64,000 bases of DNA from Pseudovibrio axinellae (GCF_900110875.1 NZ_FOFM01000008.1:62001-126000), one strand, 5' to 3'; shown: positions 18,304 to 29,962, numbered from the stretch's first letter. The notes: a model not told the origin generated them from the letters alone. Translations and numbers: made by a program.

Positions 18304-19977
18304 ATGATACTGTCAAATACCGATGCCATTGCCGATCACAGCACAACCGGTGTTTGGGGAAATATTACCCTCGATATGCTGTTTAGACGTGCGGCACAAA
18401 AACATCCAAACCGCTTGGCATTGGTAGATGCACCCGACAGAGAGAAATGGACGGGCGGCAAACCGCGTCGCCTCACATATGCGCAAGCAGAACAGGAAAT
18501 CAGCCGGATTGCAGGCTTCCTCGCTGCCGTTGGAATGGAGCCTGACCATATTCTAGGGTTGCAATCGCCAAACACCGTCGACAGTGTCCTGTGCATTTTG
18601 GGAGCATTACGTGCTGGTGTCATCATATCCCCCTTCCCGCTACATTGGCGTCATTCCGAAATCCTGCGGGCACTGAGTACAGTGGATGCCAAGGCGCTGA
18701 TCACGGCAGACCGAATAGAATCTCGTATGCTTGGGGAAGAAGCACGAGATGCAGCAGCTGATTTTTTCTCGCTACGCTTTGTTTTTGGATTGGGGCAAGA
18801 CATTCCAGATGGCCTGATTGATATGGCCCCAATGCTTGCAGAAGGCGCAGATGCTTTCCCTGAACCCATCATTGAGCGCGAAGGTGCTCCTGCAAACCAC
18901 ATAGCAACGCTCACCTGGACACACTCAGGCACAGAAATCAGTCCGATACCGCGAAGCCATAACCATTGGGTTTCAACAGGCCTCATGCCATTTTTAGAAA
19001 CGCGCTTGGAACCAGGAGCCCGAATTCTTCTGCCCTATATCCTGTGCGGGATCACTGGCATAGGAGCTGGCCTCGTGCCGTGGCTCCTAAGTGAAGGAAC
19101 ACTTCACCTGCATCATCCACACGCGTTATCCACATTAACGGACCATGCCCGCTCCATTGAAGCAAATTATATTTTAACACCTGGTCCGCTGGCATCTCAC
19201 CTAGATGGAGCTCTTGAGGGGTGGAATACGAACACCGTAGCCACCTGGTCAGTCACCTCTCCAAAGCCAGCTAACTATCGAGCTAAGGGTGTCGTCACCG
19301 ACCTGCATGTGCTGGATGAATATGCTCTCGTCGCACACCTACGCGGACACTCAGAAGAACCCGTCCCGCTGATTCCGGGCAACCAATTTGCCCCCAGCAC
19401 ATCGACTCACGGGCCATGCCTTATCAATATTGAGCCCATTGAAATAAATGAGGAAATTTCGGAGGTCTCGTCACAGAAAGAGAGCCGTTTTCATCTCCGC
19501 CTTAATGGCGCAATGGTTCCTGATGCAGACTGGCCGTCAGCAGCCCCTCACCTGTCTCTCTTCAGTCAAGGAGACCCAGAACAGGGCCTGATTACACAAA
19601 TTCCTGTTGGCGTAAATCAAGTTACAGGTGCCATTCATGACTTTGGAACACCTGGCCAAAGAGCTCCCGGGCTTTTGGAATTGGAGCATCTGGATGAAAT
19701 ATACTCTGAATTCTCGGGGGTAAAAGAAGCGGCTGCTTTTCTGGTAGAAGATGAATTAATGGGTGCACGCCTCATGGTGGCGGTGGTACCGTCAGAGGGT
19801 CTTCTGGTAGATGTAGAAGCTTTTTACGCCTATCTGGATGCATCAAGAGTTAGCCTTACGATGATGCCGCACCGTATCCTGTCACTGCGCGCTATGCCGA
19901 TGACAGAGGATGGTAGTGTCGACAGACAAAAATTGACCAGACGCTCCCAGCCCAAATCTGCGGAAGCTGTCGCTTGA
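18304..19977 (+). CDS. AMP-ligase-like (ANL superfamily) protein with degenerate active site
   Basis: 557 residues with the overall plan of an acyl-CoA synthetase: N-terminal LTYAQAEQEISRIAGFLAAVG, QSPNTVDSVLCILGALRAGV, and a small C-terminal domain from about residue 450. The ATP-binding P-loop (normally SGTTGxPKG) reads SGTEISPIPRSHNH, losing both Gly and the Lys; the YRTGD motif is not found; the C-terminal catalytic Lys (usual GKVDR) is Ser in EDGSVDRQKL. ATP-dependent adenylation is therefore doubtful. It is coupled to the next gene, whose binding site overlaps its stop codon. No clear Shine-Dalgarno of its own. Function unknown. Confidence 0.8.
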   Translation: MILSNTDAIADHSTTGVWGNITLDMLFRRAAQKHPNRLALVDAPDREKWTGGKPRRLTYAQAEQEISRIAGFLAAVGMEPDHILGLQSPNTVDSVLCILGALRAGVIISPFPLHWRHSEILRALSTVDAKALITADRIESRMLGEEARDAAADFFSLRFVFGLGQDIPDGLIDMAPMLAEGADAFPEPIIEREGAPANHIATLTWTHSGTEISPIPRSHNHWVSTGLMPFLETRLEPGARILLPYILCGITGIGAGLVPWLLSEGTLHLHHPHALSTLTDHARSIEANYILTPGPLASHLDGALEGWNTNTVATWSVTSPKPANYRAKGVVTDLHVLDEYALVAHLRGHSEEPVPLIPGNQFAPSTSTHGPCLINIEPIEINEEISEVSSQKESRFHLRLNGAMVPDADWPSAAPHLSLFSQGDPEQGLITQIPVGVNQVTGAIHDFGTPGQRAPGLLELEHLDEIYSEFSGVKEAAAFLVEDELMGARLMVAVVPSEGLLVDVEAFYAYLDASRVSLTMMPHRILSLRAMPMTEDGSVDRQKLTRRSQPKSAEAVA

Positions 19978-19985
19978 GAGGATGA

Positions 19986-21227
19986 ATGGCCGAATATAGC
20001 CCGACTTTGGAGACTGAGACACAGGATTCCAGTTGGGGCAAAATTCTACTGATCGCCCCCGTCCATAATCACGTATTTGACATGCTCGAACCACTAACCG
20101 TTCTTTCAGAGCGTCTGGTGGCAATACGCTCCGCTAAACAACTTCTGGAAGAGCTTGAAGGGACCAATGTTCTTCCCATTTGCATTCTATTGCCTTGGCA
20201 AGAAGACAACCCTCCCGAATTCATTGAACTAACAAAGGCCATCAAGCATTTTAGGAAGGGCCCAGGAGTGGAAGTCCCACTGCTGGTAATCACCAACCAA
20301 AGTGCGCCAGTCCCTCTGGACCTTAAACCAAGCGCGACGGTAAGTGATGCCATCCCGCCAGATGTTTTGCTGCCACGCATTGCCGGGCTAAAGCGCCTTG
20401 CGAATCGAGCAGAAGAAGCTCGCATGCGTCGCGGTCTATTTGGGCCACTCCCACAATATAAGGCAGAATTCGGTCCCTTAAAATCCACAGGCCTGCTTGT
20501 AGCCGGGTTTGGCAAACACTTTGGCCGCGCACAGGCCCTTTTGGATCTTCCAGTGGACATCGTTGGCGCCTTTTCCTCCGAAATGACTGAGGACTACCTG
20601 GCTGCGCGTCGCTCCGAAGCCGTTTTAATAGACATGCCCACATGGCAAGCTTGCGAAGAAGTCGAGCGCCTGAGGGCAGACCCACGCTACTTCAACCTGC
20701 CGATTTTAGCTCATGCGACTGACGCAGAATCCGCCCATTTGCTCTATTCAGCCGGAGCAACTGATGTGTTGGTTGGTGAGGTAGGCGACAAAGCACTCAA
20801 AGGGCACATCATCAGCGCTTTGCGCGCAGGCAGACGACAACGTTTGACCGATGCAATCCTGACCGTTTCAAGCCAATGGCTCGCTCGGCAGGATGATAAT
20901 GATTATCTCTCCGAAAAAAACTACCATAACTATCTGCAGTTGCTCGAGGAATCCACGAAGCGGCGCGGAGAAACCATCTACGTGCTCAACCTGCTTGAAC
21001 TCATTGAGCGGTTCACTGGCAGCAACCCTCAAGCCTTTGCACAGCACCAGATTTATTGGAGCGGCACAGTTTTATCCATTGCGATGGCCGTATGCCGAGA
21101 TGAAGATTTTGTCGCCAATATTAAAGGTCGCGGACCCATTGCGGTCCTACGCAGCAAGAAAGGCATGGAGCAACTCTCCAACCGAGTGCTGGTTATGGTA
21201 CGCACAACAGGTTTAGGCAACGGGTAA
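19986..21227 (+). CDS. PleD-like REC-REC-GGDEF protein, all domains degenerate
   Basis: 413 residues. Residues about 18-115 and 165-280 look like two receiver domains and 290-413 like a GGDEF domain. The first receiver has Leu where the phosphoacceptor Asp should be (ICILLPW); the second keeps an Asp (AVLIDMPTW) and ILAHATDAESA but lacks the switch Lys. In the third, DEDFVANIKGRGPIAVLR aligns with the catalytic block but GGDEF reads GRGPI. No cyclase activity is expected. GAGAGGA overlaps the preceding stop codon, so translation is coupled to the ANL-like gene. The domain assignment is by eye. Confidence 0.65.
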   Translation: MAEYSPTLETETQDSSWGKILLIAPVHNHVFDMLEPLTVLSERLVAIRSAKQLLEELEGTNVLPICILLPWQEDNPPEFIELTKAIKHFRKGPGVEVPLLVITNQSAPVPLDLKPSATVSDAIPPDVLLPRIAGLKRLANRAEEARMRRGLFGPLPQYKAEFGPLKSTGLLVAGFGKHFGRAQALLDLPVDIVGAFSSEMTEDYLAARRSEAVLIDMPTWQACEEVERLRADPRYFNLPILAHATDAESAHLLYSAGATDVLVGEVGDKALKGHIISALRAGRRQRLTDAILTVSSQWLARQDDNDYLSEKNYHNYLQLLEESTKRRGETIYVLNLLELIERFTGSNPQAFAQHQIYWSGTVLSIAMAVCRDEDFVANIKGRGPIAVLRSKKGMEQLSNRVLVMVRTTGLGNG

Positions 21228-21330
21228 CGTCCTCTAACAGTTCCTGCCAACAGCTATATTTCATAGAAACCTGTCAGCTGTTAATGATAGGCTGCACAGC
21301 TAAAGCACTACATCTAAATTGAGAGTTCAA

Positions 21331-21987
21331 ATGTCAACCACTGCCCCTATTGTCATTGACGTTATCTCCGACGTCATGTGCCCATGGTGTTTCATCGGCA
21401 AACGTCGATTGGAAAAAGCACTTATGCTGCTGCCTCAAAGCACGGTCAAAGTGCAGTGGCACCCCTACCAACTCGACGCGACCCTTCCAAAGGAAGGCAA
21501 AGACCGCAAAAAATACTTGGAAGACAAGTTTGGCGGTGAAGAGCGTGCGAAAGAAATATATGCTCAGGTGCGCGCGGCAGGAGCTGCTGAAGAGATCAAT
21601 TTCCAGTTTGAAGCGATCAAGAAAGCTCCCAACACAATCGACAGTCACCGATTGATCCGATGGGCTCGTTCAGAGAGCATGCAAGATGCGATCGTCGAAG
21701 AGCTGTTCAAGCTATACTTCACCGAGGGAGAGGACCTCACAGACAAAAGTGTACTCTTAGACGCTGCTGACCGGGCGGGCCTTAACAGCGAACTCATTTC
21801 TGAGTTACTGGACACAAACCAAGACGTTAAGGAAATTGAATCCGACGTGAACCGCGCCCATGAAATAGGTGTGACTGGAGTCCCTTTCTTTATCATTGAC
21901 GGTCGATTTGCCGTTGCCGGAGCAGAAACCCCAGAAACCCTCGCCGCAACGATCCGCCATGCTGAGGAAACGAAATCTGGTGAATAG
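21331..21987 (+). CDS. DsbA-family (FrnE/2-hydroxychromene-2-carboxylate isomerase-like) oxidoreductase
   Basis: 218 residues. A thioredoxin-fold protein with the CPWC redox motif (SDVMCPWCFIGKRRLE, about residue 19) and the cis-Pro loop VTGVPFFIIDGRFAVAGAE. No signal peptide, so it acts in the cytoplasm, unlike DsbA itself. The FrnE branch includes disulfide isomerases linked to oxidative stress. I start it at ATG 21331 after GAGAG; the longer frame needs a TTG. Single gene; about 100 bases separate it from the PleD-like gene. Confidence 0.88.
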   Translation: MSTTAPIVIDVISDVMCPWCFIGKRRLEKALMLLPQSTVKVQWHPYQLDATLPKEGKDRKKYLEDKFGGEERAKEIYAQVRAAGAAEEINFQFEAIKKAPNTIDSHRLIRWARSESMQDAIVEELFKLYFTEGEDLTDKSVLLDAADRAGLNSELISELLDTNQDVKEIESDVNRAHEIGVTGVPFFIIDGRFAVAGAETPETLAATIRHAEETKSGE

Positions 21988-22161
21988 CCAGCACCTGTAA
22001 AACAGATGATACTGTTTCCAGGCATTCAATAACTCCCATAGGAGGGCTGGAAAGCCATCAACGAGGATAGGCATCAAACGAAAGTTGAGCATAAGGCATA
22101 AATACAATTGATTGTCGCATGCTATGGTTATTTCAGCGCTGTATTTTCAGGGACTACTTTC

Positions 22162-22449
22162 ATGACCAAACGCAGGGTTCTTCTTCTCCTATTTTCTGCA
22201 CCAATCGTGTTTTGGCTGTTTTCCGCTTTGGTCGTACTCGCAGCGGGAGAATTAGGAGGCTGCGTAATTCACGAGGGTTATGCCAACCCCTGTTCTCTTG
22301 CAGGATATGATCTGGGTGAATTCCTCTATTCTCTTGGCGTTTTTGCAGCCTGGGGCTTGCTGCTGGTGCCCATTTTGTGGGGCTATATGATTGTAGGATG
22401 GGGCATTTACGAAATTGCCGCCTTCACCTACCGCCGCCTCAAAAAATAG
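22162..22449 (+). CDS. Small membrane protein of unknown function
   Basis: 95 residues from ATG 22162 (AGGG upstream). It has an N-terminal hydrophobic helix after MTKRR, a short middle segment with two Cys (GGCVIHEGYANPCSLAG) likely in the periplasm, a second long hydrophobic stretch that can form two helices (FLYSLGVFAAWGLLLVPILW and onward) and a basic tail YRRLKK. I do not recognise a family. It lies between the DsbA-like gene and eno. Confidence 0.6.
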   Translation: MTKRRVLLLLFSAPIVFWLFSALVVLAAGELGGCVIHEGYANPCSLAGYDLGEFLYSLGVFAAWGLLLVPILWGYMIVGWGIYEIAAFTYRRLKK

Positions 22450-22484
22450 CGCGCCAAGCAGACAGAACAAAAGATCCTATAAAA

Positions 22485-22514
22485 AAAAAGCCGGACCAAA
22501 CGGACCGGCTTTTT
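22485..22514. terminator. Terminator between the small membrane protein and eno
   Basis: AAAAAGCCGG and CCGGCTTTTT pair around a ten-base loop. The A-run continues on the left (nine A in total), so termination of eno on the minus strand should be strong; the plus-strand gene uses the five T on the right. Confidence 0.9.
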
Positions 22515-22540
22515 CTAATTTACAGCAGATGCTGAGGTTC

Positions 22541-23815
<1,275 letters not shown>

Positions 23816-24007
23816 CTAAGAGTACTCCAATGTACTTGTAGAGTGAGGAACTTGGACACCAAAAGCTTTTATCTGAGGTACTGCCCATAAGGAAGAGAAG
23901 ACAGCATACCTATCTTCAAATCCTTGGGAATAAACGCGTGTATTTTGTCGCACCCCTACGTAAAAACGCAGTCTTTTGTGTCGCTTAGCTTAAGTTCCGT
24001 GAAATAT

Positions 24008-24856
24008 CTAAAGCGCGAACTGTCCATTTTTCGCGATCCGGTCAAACTCCTGCAACCACTGCAAGAGGTCCTTCAACCGGTTAAGCGGGATCATGTTCGG
24101 GCCGTCAGATGAAGTTGTATTGTCAGGATCATCATGTGTTTCTACAAACAACCCTGCAATACCAACAGCAACAGCAGCGCGTGCAAGAGTTGCAACGAAC
24201 TCTCGTTGTCCGCCGGAAGAACCACCAAGACCACCAGGTTGCTGGACAGAGTGCGTGGCATCAAAAACAACAGGTGCGCCCATACCAGCCATAATTGGGA
24301 GCGCTCGCATGTCCGACACAAGAGTGTTGTAGCCAAATGTTGCACCGCGCTCACACAGCATTACATTTGAATTACCGCTCTCAACCACTTTGGTCATGAC
24401 ATTCTTCATGTCCCAAGGCGCAAGGAACTGGCCCTTCTTCACATTCAGCGTTCTACCAGTTTGCGCAGCAGCTACAAGAAGGTCAGTTTGACGGCACAGA
24501 TAAGCTGGAATCTGCAAAATATCGCAAACCTCGGCAACTGGCGCGCAATGGTTTGGCTCATGCACATCGGTAATAACCGGCAACCCATAGGTTTCTTTGA
24601 TTTCGGCAAATACGTCCAAACCAGCTTTCATGCCCATGCCGCGGCTTGCGGACAAGCTAGTCCGGTTCGCTTTGTCGTAACTCGCCTTAAAAACCAAACC
24701 GATATTCAGCTGTTCGGCAATTTCCTTGACAGCCTGCGCCATTTCCAAAGCATGTGCACGGCTCTCCATTTGGCATGGACCGGCAATGAGAGAGAAAGGC
24801 TTATCATTGGCAAAGATCGCCTTGCCAACGGTAACTTCTGAGTTTGGTTGAGACAC
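24008..24856 (-). CDS. kdsA: 3-deoxy-D-manno-octulosonate 8-phosphate synthase
   Basis: 282 residues. Condenses arabinose 5-phosphate with phosphoenolpyruvate to make KDO 8-phosphate for lipopolysaccharide. SLIAGPCQMESRAHAL, FKASYDKANRTSL, TDVHEPNHCAPVAEVCDILQ and FDATHSVQQPGG are the family hallmarks. Start codon is GTG at 24856, fixed by AAGGAG eight bases upstream; the next in-frame Met is far inside. It lies upstream of eno on the same strand, both phosphoenolpyruvate-linked. Confidence 0.97.
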   Translation of the reverse strand: MSQPNSEVTVGKAIFANDKPFSLIAGPCQMESRAHALEMAQAVKEIAEQLNIGLVFKASYDKANRTSLSASRGMGMKAGLDVFAEIKETYGLPVITDVHEPNHCAPVAEVCDILQIPAYLCRQTDLLVAAAQTGRTLNVKKGQFLAPWDMKNVMTKVVESGNSNVMLCERGATFGYNTLVSDMRALPIMAGMGAPVVFDATHSVQQPGGLGGSSGGQREFVATLARAAVAVGIAGLFVETHDDPDNTTSSDGPNMIPLNRLKDLLQWLQEFDRIAKNGQFAL

Positions 24857-25045
24857 GAATAGATCTCCTTAAAGGCGTGAATATAATTCAAAAGTTGATT
24901 AGGCCTTTCCCCTCAAAATTACAAGAGGCAGGAGATCCTGAAGTTCACTTCCATCAATATTTGACATCACCTCGGTGAGGAACGTCCCACCCTGGATTAA
25001 AGGTTGATGTTGCAACGCCTTACCCTCAACCACGAGGCTTCAAGA

Positions 25046-25076
25046 TAAAAAACCGGGAACAAACGTTCCCGGTTTT
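25046..25076 (-). terminator. Rho-independent terminator after cysNC
   Basis: A perfect 12-bp stem AAAACCGGGAAC / GTTCCCGGTTTT with a four-base loop, followed by T-run on the minus strand. It lies 33 bp beyond the cysNC stop. Confidence 0.92.
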
Positions 25077-25108
25077 AAGCTCAATCACGGAACTCTTTGT
25101 AAGAGCCC

Positions 25109-27025
25109 CTAAGGCTTATTTTGACCAAGAAAACCATCAGTTAGCAGTCGCTCAACAATCTCATCAGCAAGAGCCTCGGCAGTTTTTGCGGTAGTTTTCA
25201 AGTGTATCTCCGGATTTTCAGGGGCTTCATAAGCACTATCTACACCAGTGAAGTTACTAATCTCGCCGCGCCGAGCCTTCGCATACAACCCTTTAGGGTC
25301 GCGAGATTCGCAATCAGCAAGGGGAGTATCAACAAAAATCTCATAAAACTCACCAGCATCCATCAGCTCGCGCGCCAACCGACGTTCGGCCTTGAAGGGC
25401 GAGATAAACGAAACCAAAGTGATCATACCGGCATCTACAAACAGCTTAGATGTTTCTGCAACGCGGCGGATATTCTCAACGCGGTCAACATCCGTAAAGC
25501 CAAGGTCCTTGTTCAAACCATGACGAACATTGTCACCATCAAGGATATAGGTATGGCGCCCTAATCCGTGCAGCTTACGCTCAACAGCATTTGCAACTGT
25601 AGACTTCCCAGAGCCAGATAACCCCGTAAACCATAAGACAACAGGTTTTTGATTTTTAAGCGCACTACGTGATGCTTTATCGACATCCAAAGCTTGGAGA
25701 TGGACATTTGTAGCACGGCGCAAACCAAACCAGATAAGACCAGCAGCAACAGTCTCATTTGTCATGCGGTCAATCAGGATAAAGCTGCCGGTGTCTTTAT
25801 TGGCCTCATATGGATCAAAGGCGATCCGCTCTGACAGAGCCAAATTACAAAACGCAATTTCGTTGAGCTCAAGTTGCTTGGCAGCATGATGATCAAACGT
25901 ATTCACATCAATCTTATGCTTGATCTCAGTAACACTTGCCCCAACAGTCCGTGTACCACACTTCAATAGGTATGGTCGTCCAGGTAACATTGCATCTTCT
26001 GACATCCAGATCAAATGCGCTGCAAATTGATCACTTACATCAGGGCGCGAATGAACCGGGGCGATGACATCGCCCCGAGAAATGTCGATCTCATCTTTCA
26101 GCGTTAACGTGACAGATTGGCCGTCTTTCGCGCTAATTAGGTCACCATCCATTGTAACGATCTTGTCGATATGGCTCGTCTTTCCCGACTGAGCAACGAC
26201 GATTTCATCACCTACGTTGATCGCACCACCACGAACCGTGCCGCTAAACCCTCGAAAATCCAGATTTGGGCGATTCACCCACTGTACCGGAAAGCGGAAC
26301 TCCGAACTGTGATGTTTAGATCCAATATCGATTTGCTCCAAATGCTCAAGCAGAGTTGGACCCTTAAACCAGCTTAGTTTCTCGCTACGGTTGGTCACGT
26401 TATCGCCAAAACGAGCTGATAGCGGGATCACTTCACAGCTGTCAAAATCAAAGCCAGATGAAAAGGTCTCGAACTCTGCTTTGATCTCTTCAAACCGTGT
26501 CTGATCAAAATCAACTAAATCAATCTTATTGATGGCAAGAACAACGTTCCGGACACCCAGTAAAGACGCAATAAAAGCATGCCTACGCGTTTGAGTGAGC
26601 AGTCCGTTACGCGCATCAACAAGCAAAATAGCAAGGTCCGCGGTCGAAGCGCCCGTTGCCATATTGCGAGTGTACTGCTCATGCCCAGGCGTATCGGCTA
26701 CGATGAACTTTCGCTTGTCTGTTGAAAAGAAGCGGTAGGCAACGTCGATCGTAATACCCTGCTCTCGCTCAGCCTCAAGGCCGTCCACCAAAAGCGCCAG
26801 ATCAATATCATCTGAAACGGTACCATGCTTACGGCTATCTTTTTCTAGAGCTGCAAGTTGGTCTTCGAAGATAAGCTTGGTGTCATAAAGCAAACGGCCA
26901 ATCAACGTAGACTTACCATCATCAACGCTACCGCATGTTAGAAACCGGAGGAAGCTCTTATTCTCTTGTGAACTAATGTATTGGGAAAGATCAAAGGCTT
27001 CCGCAACAGGTGCAATCTCGTTCAT
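25109..27025 (-). CDS. cysNC: Bifunctional sulfate adenylyltransferase GTPase subunit / APS kinase
   Basis: 638 residues, a CysN-CysC fusion. Residues about 20-440 are the EF-Tu-like GTPase that drives APS formation: [17 protein letters not shown] (Walker A), [17 protein letters not shown] and NKIDLVD. Residues about 445-638 are APS kinase: [14 protein letters not shown] (Walker A), [14 protein letters not shown] and [10 protein letters not shown], yielding PAPS. Its ATG directly follows the cysD stop codon, with GAGGGG inside cysD. Fused forms occur in rhizobia for sulfation (NodQ) as well as assimilation. Downstream comes a strong terminator. Confidence 0.97.
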   Translation of the reverse strand: MNEIAPVAEAFDLSQYISSQENKSFLRFLTCGSVDDGKSTLIGRLLYDTKLIFEDQLAALEKDSRKHGTVSDDIDLALLVDGLEAEREQGITIDVAYRFFSTDKRKFIVADTPGHEQYTRNMATGASTADLAILLVDARNGLLTQTRRHAFIASLLGVRNVVLAINKIDLVDFDQTRFEEIKAEFETFSSGFDFDSCEVIPLSARFGDNVTNRSEKLSWFKGPTLLEHLEQIDIGSKHHSSEFRFPVQWVNRPNLDFRGFSGTVRGGAINVGDEIVVAQSGKTSHIDKIVTMDGDLISAKDGQSVTLTLKDEIDISRGDVIAPVHSRPDVSDQFAAHLIWMSEDAMLPGRPYLLKCGTRTVGASVTEIKHKIDVNTFDHHAAKQLELNEIAFCNLALSERIAFDPYEANKDTGSFILIDRMTNETVAAGLIWFGLRRATNVHLQALDVDKASRSALKNQKPVVLWFTGLSGSGKSTVANAVERKLHGLGRHTYILDGDNVRHGLNKDLGFTDVDRVENIRRVAETSKLFVDAGMITLVSFISPFKAERRLARELMDAGEFYEIFVDTPLADCESRDPKGLYAKARRGEISNFTGVDSAYEAPENPEIHLKTTAKTAEALADEIVERLLTDGFLGQNKP

Positions 27026-27934
27026 TTAAAAATACCCCTCGCGCTTCTTCTTTTCCATTGATCCAGAGCTATCGTGATCAATCAATCGGCCGCTGCGTTC
27101 AGAGGTACGCGCCACCAGCATTTCACTAACAATACCTTCTAAAGTATCTGCAGAGGATTCAACGGCACCAGTCAGCGGGTAACAACCAAGCGTTCTAAAG
27201 CGGACTTGTTTCTGCTCGACCTTTTCGCCCTCTCTAAGCGGGAAACGATCATCATCCAGCATCAACAACGTACCATCACGCTCCACGACAGGGCGCTCCT
27301 TGGAGAAATAGAGCGGAACAATATCAATTCCTTCAGAAAGAATATATTGCCAGATATCTAACTCAGTCCAATTTGAAAGCGGGAAAGCTCTAATAGACTC
27401 GCCTTTACCAGTACGCCCGTTGTAAAGAGACCAAAGCTCTGGACGCTGGTTTTTCGGATCCCAGCCATGAGTAGAAGACCGAAATGAAAAAACACGTTCT
27501 TTCGCACGCGATTTTTCCTCATCCCTACGTGCACCACCAAACGCTGCGTCAAACCCATACTTTGTAAGAGCATCTTTCAACGCTTCTGTTTTCATCTCAT
27601 GCGTATAGTTGGAGCTACCATGATCGAAGGGGTTAATGTTATTTTTAACCCCTTCTTCATTTCGGTGAACAATCAGATCAAGCCCATGCTTTTTTACTGT
27701 TTGATCACGAAATAAAATCATTTCTTTAAACTTCCAAGTGGTGTCCACATGAAGCAATGGAAATGGAGGCTTTGAAGGGTAAAAAGCTTTCAGAGCTAGA
27801 TGCAGCATAACAGCGCTGTCTTTACCGATAGAGTAAAGCATTACAGGGTTTTCAAACTCTGCTGCCACCTCACGTATGATGTGAATACTCTCGTTTTCCA
27901 GTCCTTTCAAATGTGACTGGCTATGATTATCCAT
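27026..27934 (-). CDS. cysD: Sulfate adenylyltransferase subunit 2
   Basis: 302 residues. The catalytic ATP-sulfurylase subunit, an N-type ATP pyrophosphatase: [18 protein letters not shown] carries the SGGKDS-like PP-loop, then [12 protein letters not shown] and [15 protein letters not shown]. It ends KKREGYF as usual. GAGG precedes the ATG. It is followed without a gap by cysNC and preceded by cysQ at 80 bp, all on the minus strand, making a likely cysQ-cysD-cysNC unit. Confidence 0.97.
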   Translation of the reverse strand: MDNHSQSHLKGLENESIHIIREVAAEFENPVMLYSIGKDSAVMLHLALKAFYPSKPPFPLLHVDTTWKFKEMILFRDQTVKKHGLDLIVHRNEEGVKNNINPFDHGSSNYTHEMKTEALKDALTKYGFDAAFGGARRDEEKSRAKERVFSFRSSTHGWDPKNQRPELWSLYNGRTGKGESIRAFPLSNWTELDIWQYILSEGIDIVPLYFSKERPVVERDGTLLMLDDDRFPLREGEKVEQKQVRFRTLGCYPLTGAVESSADTLEGIVSEMLVARTSERSGRLIDHDSSGSMEKKKREGYF

Positions 27935-28014
27935 ATCGGCCTCAACTATCTATTTGGTATACCCTTTGCATGCATTCTAGCGAACAAGATGCATTTTACC
28001 CAAGCTTACGAGTC

Positions 28015-28815
28015 TTACCTTGCACAGCACTGAGAAATAATTTTTTCATCCCCAACAGCTAAGAAGTATGGATTTTCAAAAGGTCGTTTTTCAGGTTGAT
28101 CAAGCTTGCCATAAAGAAGAGGCGCCCCATCTTCAGTCACAACTTTTCCGCCCGCTGCACATAAGATAGCGTGACCTGCTGCTGTATCCCACTCCATCGT
28201 CGGACCAAAGCGCGGATAAAAATCTGCCGCGCCCTCTGCTATGCGGCAAAATTTCAACGAAGACCCTGCTGATGTAATAGAGGCACTGCCCAGGCGGGAA
28301 ATCACACTCTCGGTTTCTGGGCTGAGGTGTGAGCGACTGGCGAGCACTCTAATTGGCTCTGAAATTGCATCACACACAATCTTCTGCGCAGCTTCGCTCC
28401 CTGCCAGAGTAACTTTAGCCGAAAATGCACCATTTTGATGATCGCCCCAATATAGTAGCTCAATCGCGGGTGCAAAAATCACTCCTGCAGTAGGAGCACC
28501 ATTTTCAATGAGAGCTATATTGACGGTAAATTCACCATTGCGATTGATAAATTCACGCGTGCCATCCAAGGGGTCAACAAGGATAAAGCGTTCCCCAATC
28601 TCCGGCACACTCCCGCCAGCCATAGCTTCTTCAGCAACTACTGGAATATCAGGGCAAAGTTGCGAAAGGTGTTGAAGGATAATGTCCTCAGCCTTTTGGT
28701 CAGCAACTGTAACGGGCGTTCCATCGCCTTTGGTATGTGCTTGGAAACCAGCTTCATAGATTTCCATAATGCATTGCCCGGCTTCTAAAGCGGCAAGCTT
28801 AAATCCTTCAATCAC
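28015..28815 (-). CDS. cysQ: 3'(2'),5'-bisphosphate nucleotidase CysQ
   Basis: 266 residues, inositol-monophosphatase fold. It removes the 3'-phosphate of PAP, the by-product of PAPS use. Metal-binding motifs: VVAEE (about residue 60), VDPLDGTREFINRNGEFTVNIA and GPTMEWDTAAGHAIL. The start is GTG 28815, preceded by AGGGGA; the overlapping ATG two bases upstream is followed directly by a stop. Located 80 bp before cysD, so PAP removal is genetically tied to PAPS formation. Confidence 0.94.
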   Translation of the reverse strand: MIEGFKLAALEAGQCIMEIYEAGFQAHTKGDGTPVTVADQKAEDIILQHLSQLCPDIPVVAEEAMAGGSVPEIGERFILVDPLDGTREFINRNGEFTVNIALIENGAPTAGVIFAPAIELLYWGDHQNGAFSAKVTLAGSEAAQKIVCDAISEPIRVLASRSHLSPETESVISRLGSASITSAGSSLKFCRIAEGAADFYPRFGPTMEWDTAAGHAILCAAGGKVVTEDGAPLLYGKLDQPEKRPFENPYFLAVGDEKIISQCCAR

Positions 28816-29077
28816 ATTCAGTCCCCTGACATATCAATTTTCAACGTACGACATTCTATTAGGCCAGCATATTCTGGATAAACAAGGGTCCCTCATAATT
28901 TGGCGACAATTCAATGCAAATGAACCACTATGAAGAGTGAATAACCCAACTTACCCTCATTAGAGGCATTATGCCTTGGGACAAATTCATTGGGCACCAT
29001 TGACGATTTTATTGCGATGTCCATAAGTGCTACCAAAGTTAAGTTTTAGATCTCCTTGACCTAAGGAATTCAGATAT

Positions 29078-29962
29078 ATGAGACACACGATACGCAAAGC
29101 TGTTCTCCCGGTTGCGGGCCTTGGAACGCGTTTTCTTCCTGCTACCAAAGCAGTTCCAAAAGAAATGCTGACCATTTTGGATCGCCCAATCATCCAATAC
29201 GTGGTTGACGAAGCAAGAGCTGCAGGGATCGAGCATATCGTATTTGTCACCGGCCGAAATAAGCACGTGATCGAAGACCACTTCGATATTGCTTACGAGC
29301 TTGAAGAAACCCTGCGTCGCCGCAACAAGACGCAGGCATTGGAATTGCTGGAGAAAATCCGCCCCTCAGCAGGTACGACAAGCTTTACCCGTCAGCAAGA
29401 GCCTCTCGGTCTTGGCCATGCTATCTGGTGCGCACGCGACCTCATCGGCAACGAGCCCTTTGCAATTTTGCTGCCAGACATGTTGATGAAGGCGCCAAAG
29501 GGCTGCCTTTCTCAAATGGTTAAAGCCTATGAAAGCCATGGCGGCAACGTCATTTCTGTTGAAGAGGTCCCCTTCGACCAGACACATAATTACGGCATTG
29601 TCGAGCGCGGTGAGCCTCGTACAGATGGAACCTTTGCCATCACGGGCATGGTTGAAAAACCAGAGCCGGGAACTGCCCCCTCCAACCTATACATTAATGG
29701 CCGCTATATTTTGCAACCAGAAATTTTTGACCTTTTGGGCGAGCAAACCAAAGGTGCTGGCGGCGAAATTCAGCTCACGGACGCAATGCTCACTTTAATG
29801 GGGAAGCAGTCATTCCATGGCGTCGAATTCCGTGGAGAAACATACGACTGCGGCTCGCGTAAAGGATTCCTTTCCGCAAATGTGGCCTATGCGCTGGATG
29901 ACCATGAACTTGCAGTGGAGCTCCGTCCAATGCTCGACAAACTTCTTGTAAAAGCAAGCTGA
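29078..29962 (+). CDS. galU: UTP-glucose-1-phosphate uridylyltransferase
   Basis: 294 residues. Makes UDP-glucose. [24 protein letters not shown] is the nucleotide-binding signature and [20 protein letters not shown] follows. AAGGA lies eight bases before the ATG. First gene of a three-gene plus-strand operon with the UDP-glucuronate 4-epimerase (17 nt) and the UDP-sugar dehydrogenase (21 nt). The 262 bases before it, shared with divergent cysQ, must hold both promoters; I could not fix them. Confidence 0.95.
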   Translation: MRHTIRKAVLPVAGLGTRFLPATKAVPKEMLTILDRPIIQYVVDEARAAGIEHIVFVTGRNKHVIEDHFDIAYELEETLRRRNKTQALELLEKIRPSAGTTSFTRQQEPLGLGHAIWCARDLIGNEPFAILLPDMLMKAPKGCLSQMVKAYESHGGNVISVEEVPFDQTHNYGIVERGEPRTDGTFAITGMVEKPEPGTAPSNLYINGRYILQPEIFDLLGEQTKGAGGEIQLTDAMLTLMGKQSFHGVEFRGETYDCGSRKGFLSANVAYALDDHELAVELRPMLDKLLVKAS

